DNA from: Ovis canadensis
Lineage: Eukaryota > Chordata > Mammalia > Artiodactyla > Bovidae
Assembly: GCF_042477335.2 (NCBI RefSeq)
Contig: NC_091262.1
Coordinates: forward strand, 20,001 to 84,000
DNA: 64,000 bases
Direction of reading: 5' to 3'
The stretch's first letter is position 1. Every line of letters begins with the position of its first letter. Position numbers and translations under genes: made by a program. Below the pieces are notes generated by a model. That model saw nothing but the letters and a program-made list of their open reading frames with translations. It was not told the origin of the DNA and ran no database searches. Positions 10,171-18,489 of this stretch are shown piece after piece.

Positions 10171-10624
10171 TAACGCAAATCTAACTGAAAACCCACCGCT
10201 TTGCACACGGAGCTCTTTCCCCCTGAGTCCTCTGAGATGGACCCCCAGTCAGCCCTCATCTGGACACAGGAAACGTCTACTCCGTCCTCATTTTCCGCTC
10301 TTGCAGCGCCTCCCTGCTGGTGGGCACTGAGGCAACCCTGCTCCTCTCAGCCTGGATGCAGCCCTGTTATCCAGAAGCCTGAGCCCTGATGGTCCTGAGG
10401 AGACAAAGCTCCCGCCAGCTGCTCACGGAGCAGAGTCTAAAGGCAAAGCGTCCTGCGCCCGCGGGTCAGAGGGGCCTTTGGCGCCCCCTTCGGGCCACAG
10501 GAGAAGAGCGGGCAGCCCGGCGCTCACAGACCTCAGAGGGCTCACCCAGAAGCAGCTCTGCTGCGAGCACTCAGACTGGAAGCCCAAACTGAAATGGAGC
10601 AGAATAGCTCCATGACCCTCTGCA
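10171..10624. other. GC-rich segment embedded in L1 (copy 1)
   Basis: About 430 bases of GC-rich, CpG-containing sequence (for example GCGCCCGCGGGTCAG near 10,455) sit between the L1 ORF2 fragment and the L1 3' end. I cannot identify them. They could be a transduced or inserted exon-like piece or an unusual L1 variant. Open frames of 62-67 codons cross it without recognisable motifs. Confidence 0.5.
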
Positions 10625-11100
10625 AAACATGGCTAAGGAACAAACAGAGCCTGTATGGAATGCAGCCATAAAAAGGAACACATTTGAGTTTGTTCTAATA
10701 AAGGGGAGGGAAGTCAGTCAAAGAGAGAAAAACATGTAATCTAGAAGGATGGTACTGACGAGTCTGTTCACAGAGCAGCAATGGAGGTGCAGACATAGAG
10801 AACAGACTTACAGACGAGGGTGGAGAACAAGAGGGAGAGGGTGAGATGAATGGAGAGAGCAGCATGGGTGCAGGTACACCTACATTTGTAAATATGTAAA
10901 CCAATGGGAATTTGCTGTATGATTCAGGGAACTCAAACTGGGGCTCAGTAGTAACCTGGAGAGGTGGGAATGCGTGCGAGGTGGGAGGGAGATTCAAGAG
11001 CAAGAGGACATAGGTACACCTATGGTTAATTCATGTGGATGTATGACAAATCAAACCAATATTGTAAAGCAATGATCAATCAACTAAAAAGAAATAACTG
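10625..11100 (+). mobile_element. Ruminant L1 3' end (copy 1)
   Basis: A typical bovid L1 3' terminus: CAGCCATAAAAAGGAACACA, GATGGTACTGACGAGTCTG, CAGCAATGGAGGTGCAGACA, GGGAATTTGCTGTATGATTC, GGGAACTCAAACTGGGGCTC, CCTATGGTTAATTCATGTGG and ATTGTAAAGCAATGATC. This is probably the tail of the element whose ORF2 piece starts at 9,525. Confidence 0.93.
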
Positions 11101-11129
11101 TTTAAAAAAATATGAACATAAACACAAAC

Positions 11130-11835
11130 TTTGCAACAAGGTAACTCCATTTTAAAAACTATAGAATTTTAGAAAACTACTAAAGTTCTACATGACCGTT
11201 GGTCTGGTGATCAGGTCTAACATACACAAAACAAGCCAACTTACCAAATTATGAATACAAATTAGTTAAAACATTGCCTTTTATCATTTCATACATTTAC
11301 CCTGTGGAGGACCTTACTCGAGAGAACCAAAAACAAACTATTAAATGAACCACCGACCACCCACCCTGGCCAGGCAACAGAGAAAAGAAAACACTTGCAG
11401 GAGTCATCTTACAACAGGAGGGCCTGGGAAGGAACAAGGAACGAACAAGCTACCACCAACCAGAATTCTGGAGAGGTCAGGTGATGGGAGGCTCCAGTTC
11501 AGAGGTCCTACCAACCTCCCAGGATCCACTTCGCTGGAATCCATCTCAGCTGAGTGATGTGTGTGCCCCCAAGAGAGATCCCAATTCAGAATGCCTGGCA
11601 AGAGACAAACCAGAAATTAACCCGATGACCATAAAACCTGAGACTGTGAGCCACATGACAGAGTGGTTCTCTCCGTTTCCCTCACCCTCCTGCCCTCCAC
11701 CCCGGCAGCCCTTCCCAATAAAGCCTCTCGCTTGGACAGCACTCCTCTCCTCAGACAACTCATTGCCCAGTGTCAGACAAGAACTCACTCTCAAGCCCTG
11801 GAAGGGATCCCCCTTCCTTCATCAAAAGCAATATC
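11130..11835 (+). mobile_element. Probable class I retroviral LTR (copy 1)
   Basis: A pyrimidine-rich stretch leads to AATAAAGCCTCTCGCTT near 11,717, followed by about 100 bases of R/U5-like sequence. This is the look of a gammaretrovirus-type solo LTR. The family was not identified and the left boundary is uncertain. Overlapping open frames (for example 11,481-11,993) run on into the neighbouring SINE and are not genes. Confidence 0.55.
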
Positions 11836-11876
11836 CAGGAGAAAATATCTTCAAAACGCTATCTTGCAGAGAAGGA

Positions 11877-12250
11877 AATCAGAGAAGGCAATGGCAGCCC
11901 ACTCCAGTACCATTGCCTGGAGAATCCCACGGACAGAGGAGCCTGGTAGGCTGCAACCCCGGGGTCACTAAGAGATGGACACGACTTCACTGAGTGACTT
12001 CACTTTCACTTTTCACTTTCATGCACTGGAGAAGCACATGGCAACCCACTCCAGTGTTCTTGCCTGGAGAATCCCAGGGACAGAGGAGCCTGGTAGGCTG
12101 CTGTCTATGGGGTCGCGCAGAGTCAGGCACGACTGAAGCGACGCAGCAGCAGCAGCAGAGAAGGAAATGGCACCACCTGCAGTACTCTGGTCTCAGAAAT
12201 CCCAGGGACAGAGGAGCTTGGTGGGCTACAGTCCAAAAGCAGGGCATTTC
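11877..12250 (+). mobile_element. Bov-A2-type SINE with a third A-like unit (copy 1)
   Basis: Two A monomers occur in tandem: AGAAGGCAATGGCAGCCCAC from 11,882, and ATGGCAACCCACTCCAGTG from 12,038, each followed by GCCTGGAGAATCCC and CAGAGGAGCCTGGTAGGCTG. The linker TTCACTTTCACTTTTCACTT is characteristic. After a CAG run a third, more diverged A-like unit (12,159-12,245) follows. This family is specific to ruminants. Confidence 0.93.
12144..12158 (+). repeat. CAG microsatellite, 5 units
   Basis: Five CAG units at the end of the second A monomer, the usual Bov-A2 microsatellite position. Copy 2 has seven units (38,434-38,454). Confidence 0.95.
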
Positions 12251-12412
12251 TGACTGGAGGAAACAGTCCCAGGGAAGCTGAGCTGCTCACCAGAGGCCCC
12301 AGAGCTTTGGATAGCACACCAGAGCTGGGGCTGAGGATTCCCAGCTGCCATGCCTCTTGATCCTGGCCTCTTTCACTAGATACATGTGTGGAAAACTAGA
12401 ATCTAAAATATG

Positions 12413-12735
12413 CCCTGGTAGTTCCATAGATTCCAAAGAATCCACCCCCTGGTGCTGGAGATGCATGTGCGATCCCTAGGATGGGAAGATCCCACATCCT
12501 ATGGAGCCCGTGTGCCACAACTGCCGAGCCTGTGCTCTAGATCCTGGAAGCCACGATGCCGAGTTCACATGCTGCAGCCACTGAAGCCCATGAGCCTGTG
12601 CCCCTCAACAAGAGGAGACACTGCAGTGAGAAGCCTGCAAACCACTAGTTATGGCCCATGCTCACCAAAACTAGAGAAAAGCCCACACACAAAGATGCAA
12701 CACAGCCAACAATCAATAAAATGTTTTCCTAAAAA
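12413..12735 (+). mobile_element. CHR-type SINE, near full length (copy 1)
   Basis: CCCTGGTAGTTCCATAG (head), GGGAAGATCCCACATCC, GTGCCACAACTGCCGAGCC, GAGAAGCCTGCAAACCAC, ACTAGAGAAAAGCCCACAC, then an A-rich tail. The order is that of cetartiodactyl tRNA-derived SINEs. Confidence 0.9.
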
Positions 12736-13212
12736 AAATGCATATCTGACAAAGAAACTGTATTCGAATTGTCCAAGAACACTAGAGCAAACAAGCCCAT
12801 TCATAATTGGTAGCGACTGAAATAGACACCTGGCCACTGAGGGTATACTGATAGTAAACTATCATACAAAAACATACTCAAGATACTGGTGCAATGCATG
12901 CAGAGCCCCCTTTGAAAGACAATCTGACAGTTTTTTTTCAGTAACCACGTGGGACAAGCACTGAATTCTGTGTATGACAAGCGGTGGAAGCCAGGTATCT
13001 TACCATTGGAATGCAAAGTTACAGATAAACAAAAGGAAACGTTACAATGTCCATGTCGTGGTGGATCAGGTTGGAGACATCACAAATTACCTTTAACTGA
13101 ATATGTTCAAAGGTGAGCTGGAATACATGTATATATATATCCATGTATTTGTCAGCTGAGCATATTGAGCTCCTACATGTATGTTTTAAATATCATTCTC
13201 TAATAAAAGGGA
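12736..13212. other. Unassigned sequence, identical in both copies
   Basis: No family recognised. I found no difference between 12,901-13,200 and 39,193-39,492. Frames here are preserved only because the copies are identical. Confidence 0.5.
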
Positions 13213-13480
13213 ACAGGAAACATCTCCGATGGCCCGGTGGTAAAGAATCTGCCTACCGATGCAGGGAACACGGGTTCAATTCCTGTGTAGGAGATCCCAC
13301 ACGCCCAGGGGCAACGAAGCCCTTGAACAACTCTAGAAGTTTGCATGCTCCAGAGCCCAAGTTCTGCAAACAGAGAAAGCACTGCAATGAGAAGCCATGG
13401 CACAGCAACTAGAGGGTAGCCTCTGCTCACTACAACTAGACAAACGAGCAATAAAGACCCAGCACAGTCAAAAATAATGT
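13213..13480 (+). mobile_element. CHR-type SINE (copy 1)
   Basis: GATGGCCCGGTGGTAAAG, ACCGATGCAGGGAACACGG, TTCAATTCC (B box), GAGATCCCACACGCCCAGG, GCAATGAGAAGCCATGGCAC and GACCCAGCACAGTCAAAAA give a head-to-tail match to the family. Confidence 0.92.
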
Positions 13481-13649
13481 AATGTTAAAAAAAGGGACAG
13501 TTCTTTGAAGAAATGACTGAGACTAGGGGTGAGACTGTAAATATATGAGCCAGGGTCATCTTAAATTATGAGAAATTAAAGAAACTAAAGACAACTATCA
13601 AGCTGTCCAAACTGATACAAATGGGTGATGACACAGTGTTATCTGTATA

Positions 13650-13885
13650 CACCAGCAAATAACAATCTGAAAAGGAATTTAAACAAACGATTCCCTTTCA
13701 GTCATGTCAACATTAATAAAAGACTTTGCTATGGACAGAATGAGGATAACAAGACTGGCACACTGGAAATGATACATGATTGCTGAAAAATACCTTAAAG
13801 ACATGGACAGATACTCCATAGCGATGAAAAGGCTTCAGTTGGCAATACCATGGAATGCATCTTCAATCTGAAATGAAGATTCAAT
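13650..13885 (+). mobile_element. L1 ORF2 fragment (copy 1)
   Basis: The run ACAATCTGAAAAGGAATTTA, ATTGCTGAAAAATACC, TTAAAGACATGGACAGATAC and TTGGCAATACCATGGAATGC follows L1 ORF2 text in order. It is short and frame-broken. About 170 bases before it and 40 after are unassigned. Confidence 0.75.
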
Positions 13886-13924
13886 ATGAATTACAAAAGG
13901 CTGAAAGGTGGTTGCTAAACCACA

Positions 13925-14670
13925 AAAGATGCCAGCATTCTTGGACTCCAGAGGAGAATTCAATCCAGGGCAAGTGACGAAGCTTGATGGCTCAGAGGTT
14001 TTCTGTTAAAAAGTTTTATTAAAATATAAAAGAGATCGAGAGAGCTGCTGACATAGACAGTAAAAGGGGGAAGAAAGAGTACCCCCTGCTAGTCTTTAGC
14101 CAGATGTTATAGAGCCACTAGCAGTCTGCTAATGAAAGAAAGACAATGTGTCAGAGAATGGCACCAGGCCCCTCACCCACAGCATGCATTGAGATAACAT
14201 TGGCAGCAGATGAGTCATCCCAGGCCATAAAATGATGGACATGAATCTTGAAGAAAGGCAGATTTCCAAGCAAATATATAGTTTCATTCACATAGATTAA
14301 GAGAACAAGGTATGAGTAAAACATACCGGTTTGTCAAGTTTTTTCTGAGCCTTTAGGGGAAACTGACCTGAAGACAGAGCCTTGGGTAAATACATAGTAC
14401 ATTAGCATACCTTAAGACAAACATTTCCATAAGAAAAATGCATTGCTTAGTTCAAGGTTTGAGGAAAGTTAAATTCAGGTGGAGCCAGGAGTGGTCATGG
14501 CAACACAGAATTTTCTGAGAAACCTCCTTTTAAATTTGTATCAAGATGGAGGAAAAAAAATGCAGCACTCTTTTGTCTCCTCCGGCCTCTTAAGAGAGAG
14601 GAAAAAACGTCTGACACTTGCAGTCTATTTTCTCTGTCTGGAGACCCCTGGCCTTCCTGCCTGTTATCCT
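13925..14670 (-). mobile_element. Solo LTR, same family as 1,454-2,162, minus orientation (copy 1)
   Basis: Read on the minus strand it aligns end to end with the LTR at 1,454. Shared blocks include AATGTACTATGTATTTACCC and a CTGACTTG/ACTTGACAAACC block. A polyadenylation signal (TTTATT on plus) lies at 14,015-14,020. Its 5' end abuts the CpG-rich block. No internal retroviral genes are present. The pair in inverted orientation about 12 kb apart is two separate insertions, not one provirus. Confidence 0.82.
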
Positions 14671-14699
14671 CTCCAGGCCTGTAGGAAGCAATACACTAG

Positions 14700-15140
14700 G
14701 CTGCTTGGGAAAACCGCGCGGGTCTGAGCTTTATGCAAAGGGGTAAAGCGGTAAAACCCTTGGCCCCAAAGGCGAGGCTTTTCTGCGACCGCCATTTTAG
14801 TCGGCTCCGAGACTGCAAACAAAGAGGGCAGAATACATGGTTCCCTGCTCCGCCCAGTCTGAGTTCCCTTACCTGTGGCCCACAGCCCTGCGCTCTGCTC
14901 GCTGGATGCCAATCGACGGGGACCCAGGAGCCCACAAAACGAGCATTCCCAGCTGCAATGGCGAGCCCTGAGAGCCCTGGCCCCCGACGCGCCGCCATGT
15001 TCATCCCGCCCCAGACCCGCTCACGTGAGCCGCGCTCCTGACCAGCCGCCCAGGTTGGCCCCGCCCCCGACGCGCTCACGGTGCGCCCCACCCCCACGCC
15101 CCCTTCCAGGACAGGCCCGCGGGACCGCGACTGCCTCCAG
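14700..15140. promoter_or_regulatory. CpG-rich promoter-like block with YY1, E-box and GC-box motifs (copy 1)
   Basis: A sharp rise in GC and CpG inside AT-rich DNA. Motifs: two YY1-type sites on the minus strand (ACCGCCATTTT at 14,788-14,798; GCCGCCATGTT at 14,991-15,001), the palindrome TCACGTGA at 15,021-15,028 containing the E-box CACGTG, and several GC boxes (CCGCCCC near 15,007; CCCCGCCCCC near 15,060). It is identical in copy 2. It lies about 350 bases upstream of the G-rich telomeric repeats, a TERRA-promoter-like arrangement. Which transcript, if any, starts here is unknown. Open frames in it are not supported as genes. Confidence 0.65.
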
Positions 15141-15334
15141 GTGAAACACAAGGACAAGCAAATCCACCCCACCGAGACAATCCAAGCTTTTTCTCAGCTG
15201 ATCTGTCTATGATTTAGGGATAAAACTATGACTATAGAAAGCAAAGATGACCTAGGACAGCCATGATATTCTATAGAGCCAGACCATGGCGGGCAGAGGC
15301 TTGAAGAGGGTCCGGGAGCTCTGTCAGGGCAGCA

Positions 15335-15425
15335 GGCCTCTGTAGCATAGAGGTTAGGTGCGCTGGTAAGCAGGCAGACTATGGTCTGTAAGTCAGGAGT
15401 TCAAGTCCGCAGCTTAGCTCTTTTG
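15335..15425 (+). promoter_or_regulatory. tRNA-like pol III promoter cassette 1 (copy 1)
   Basis: A-box-like TAGCATAGAGG at 15,343-15,353, B box GTTCAAGTC at 15,399-15,407 and TTTT at 15,421-15,424. This is the spacing of an internal type 2 pol III promoter. No complete cloverleaf. Confidence 0.5.
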
Positions 15426-15769
15426 CTCTTAGGGGGCGGGGGACAGCAAGAGGCGGGGCTTAGACCAGAAACGTTTATTTTTATTTTAGAGGTTTATTGT
15501 TAAGCTTAGGGTTAGGGTCCGGGCAACCCCCCAACTTGTTCAGGTTCGGGTTCAGGGTTAGGGTTAGAATTTGGGGAACCCCCCTCTTCTAAGAGTTCGG
15601 GTTTGGGTTAGGGTTCATGTCAGGGTCAGGGTTCAGGTTACGGTTAGGGTTAGCATTAGTGTTGGGGTTACAGCTTAAAGTGAGCCCTAATAGGGCTCAT
15701 AGTTCTTTATTAGCCTGCCCTGGCGGGCCGAGGCTTGAAGAGGGTTCGGGAGCCCTGCTGAAAGCAGCA

Positions 15770-15860
15770 AGCCTCTGTAGCATAGGGGTTAGGGAGGCCA
15801 CTAGGCAGGCAGACTATGGCCTGTAAGTCAGGAGTTCAAGTCTCCAGTCTAACCTTTTTC
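15770..15860 (+). promoter_or_regulatory. tRNA-like pol III promoter cassette 2 (copy 1)
   Basis: TAGCATAGGGG at 15,778-15,788, B box GTTCAAGTC at 15,834-15,842, T5 terminator at 15,855-15,859. The T-stem GGAG/CTCC around the B box can still pair (four of five pairs). The acceptor stem does not pair. Confidence 0.5.
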
Positions 15861-16189
15861 TTTTAAGGGGCAGGGGACTGCAAGAGCCAGGGCTTAGACC
15901 AGAAAATTTTTTTATTTTAGAGGTTTATTGTTAAGCTTAGGGTTAGGGTTCGGGCAACCCCCCCACTTGTTAGGGTTCGGGTTCAGGTTAGAATTCGGGG
16001 ACCCCCCTCTTCTTAGAGTTCGGGTTTGGGTTAGGGTTCAGGTCAGGGTCAGGGTTTGGGTTACGGTTAGGGTTGGCATTAGTGTTGGGGTTACAGCTTA
16101 AAGTGAGCGCTAATAGGGTCCATAGTTCTTTATTAGCCTGCCGTGGCGGGGTGAGGCTTGAAGAGAGCCTGGGAGCAAGACAAAACCCA

Positions 16190-16277
16190 GTAATCCTCCC
16201 TAGCGAAGCGGTTAGGCTGACAACCAGTTAAACATCCAACTTGGCTCTGTAGGTCAGGCATTCAAGTCCCAGTTTTG
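16190..16277 (+). promoter_or_regulatory. tRNA-like pol III promoter cassette 3 (copy 1)
   Basis: TAGCGAAGCGG at 16,201-16,211 matches the A-box consensus TRGCNNAGYGG fully. The B-like box ATTCAAGTC at 16,260-16,268 has one mismatch. TTTT is at 16,273-16,276. It is more diverged from cassettes 1 and 2. Confidence 0.45.
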
Positions 16278-18489
16278 CCTCGTTTGCTTTTAGGGGGTGA
16301 GGGACAGCAAGGGGCGGGGCTTAGGCCAGAAAAGTTTATGTTTATGTTAGAGTTTTATTGTTAGGGTTAGGTTTAGGGTTCCGGCATCCCCCCAACTTGT
16401 TAGGGTTCAGGTTCAGAGTTCGGGTGCGAGGAATCCCCTCTCTACTTAGGGTTCGGGTTCAGGGTTCGTGTTTGTGGTTTGGGGTTCAGCGTTTGGGGTT
16501 AGGGGTTCGCGGTTCTAGTTTGAAGTTTGGGGTTCCGATTAGGGGTTCAAGGTTCAGCTTAGGGGTTCGGGGTTTGGGTTAGGGGTTCGCGGTTTGGGTT
16601 TGGGGTTTGGGGTTCGGATTAGGGGTTCGCGTTTCAGATTTGGGGATCAGGTTATGGGTTCTCAGTTCAGGTTCGGGGTTCGCAGTTCGGGTTTGGGGTT
16701 TGAGGTTCAGGTAAAGGGTTTGGGGTTCGCGGTTTGGGTTTGTGGTTTGAGGTTTGGGTTTGGGGTTTGGGGATCAGGTTAGGGGCTCTCGGATTGGGTT
16801 AGGGGTTCACAGTTCGGGTTTGGGTTTGAGGTTAGGATGAAGGGTTTGGGGTTTGGGGTTCACGGCTTGGGTTGGAGGTTTGGGATTCAGGTTAGGGGTT
16901 TTGGGTTTGGGATTCGGGTTATGGGTTTGGGTTTTGGGGTTCGCGGTTTGGGTTTGGGTTTGGGGTTTGGAGTTCGAGGTTTGGGGTTCGCTTTTCAGGT
17001 TAGGGGTTGAGGGTTGGGGTTTGGGGTTCGCGGTTTGGGATAGGGGTTCACGGATTTGGTTAGGGGTTAGGGATTTGGGGTTTGGAGTCTGGGATTTGGG
17101 TCAGGGGTTCGCGGTTTGGGGTTCCAGTTATGGGTTTGGGGTTTGGGTTCAGGGTTGTGGTTTGGGGGTTTGGGGTTCGGTTTTTGGGTTTGCAGTTTGG
17201 GTTACGGATTAGGGGTTTGGGGTTTGGGTTTGGGGTTCGGGAATTGGGGTTCGAGGATTGGGGTTGGGGGTTCCGATTAGAGGTTCAGTAAGTGAGATTT
17301 GTGGTTCGGGGGTCAAGATTTGAGGTTTGGGGTTTGGGCTTCGGGGGTTTGGGTTCAGGGTTTGGGGATGGGGGTGTGAGGTGCAGTTTTGAGTTTCGCT
17401 GTTCAGGTTAGGAGTTAGGGGTTGGGAGTTCGAGGTTCGGCTTAGGGGTTTGGGGTGTGCGGTTTGGGGTTTGAGGTTTGGGGTTCCGGTTAGGGGTTTG
17501 GGGTTTGGGGTTCGGATCAGGGGTTTGGAGTTTGGGTTTGAGGGTTGGGTTTTGGGGGTTGGGTTTCGGGGTTTAGAATTCGGTTGAGGTGTTCGCAGTT
17601 TGGGTTAGGGGTTTGGGGTTTGGGTTGGGGGTGTGGGGTGTGGGGTACGGGTTAGGGGTTTGGGTTCAGGGTTTGGGGTTCAGTTTATGGGTTTGCGTTT
17701 CCGGTAAGGCATTAGGGGTGTGCGGTTTGGGTTTGGGGTTCGTGTTAGCGGTTTGGGGTTGGGGGTTCGGGTTCCAGATTTGGGGTTCGGGGTTTGAGTT
17801 ATGGATTCGGGGTTTGGGCTACGTGGTTCGGGGTTTGTGGTATGGGGTTTGGGGGTCGGGGCTTGGGTTTGGGGCTCGGGTTGGGGGTTCGGGTTCGAGT
17901 TAGGGGTTCACGGATCGGGTTAGGGGTTTGGGGTTCAGCGTTTGAGGTTCGGTTAAGGGGTTCGCTGTTCTGGTTAGGGGTTAGTGACAGGGGCTTCTGT
18001 TTTAGGGTAGGGGGTCGCAGTTCAGGTTATGGGTTAGGGGTTTGGTCTTTCGTTTTCGGGTTATGGTAAAGGGTTCAGGTAGGGGATTGGGTTAGGGGAT
18101 TGGGGTTCAGGTTTGGAGTTCGGTGCTTGGGGTTAGAGATTTGGATTCGGGAAATGGGTTGGGGTTCATGGTATGGTGTTCGAGTTAGGGGTTTGGGGTT
18201 CGGAGTTTGGGGGTTCTTGTTCTGATTAGGGGCTTGGGGTTTGGGGTATGGGGTTTGGCTTCGGGGTTAGAGGTTTGCGGTTTGGGGTTTCGGTTTGGAG
18301 ATTGGAGTTTGGGTTTGGGATTAAGTGGTAGGTGTTTTGGTTTGAGGTTGGGTTAGGGTTAAGGTATCAGGTTTAAGGTTCATTGTTTGGGGATTCGAGC
18401 TAGGCATTCAGTTTACGGGTTCGGATAATAGGGTTTTGAGGTCAGGGTGGAGTTCGGGGTTTGGAGTCACGATTAGGGGCTACTGAGTG

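Larger units (their letters stand above)
15490..18480 (+). repeat. Degenerate G-rich telomeric repeat tract (copy 1)
   Basis: Plus-strand TTAGGG hexamers dominate the start (for example near 15,505 and 15,557), interleaved with the ~424-435-bp cassettes up to 16,300. Beyond 16,340 it becomes nearly 2.1 kb of TTTGGGG, TTCGGGG and TTAGGGG heptamer and GGTTCGCGG variants. Runs of G at every 6-8 bases give strong quadruplex potential on the plus strand. Long open frames rich in G, L, F and V are artefacts of this repeat. Confidence 0.92.

Noticed and set aside
1454-14670. A single provirus between the two LTRs
   Set aside because: The LTRs are in opposite orientation, too diverged from each other, and enclose L1, SINE and NUMT sequence rather than retroviral genes.
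14696-15172. Overlapping frames in the CpG block, including a 158-codon minus-strand frame, as a real gene
   Set aside because: They are open in several frames because of base composition. Their conservation only reflects that the two copies are identical here.
16340-18070. Open frames rich in Gly, Leu, Phe and Val resembling repeat proteins
   Set aside because: They are direct translations of the degenerate TTAGGG/TTTGGGG tract in arbitrary frames.
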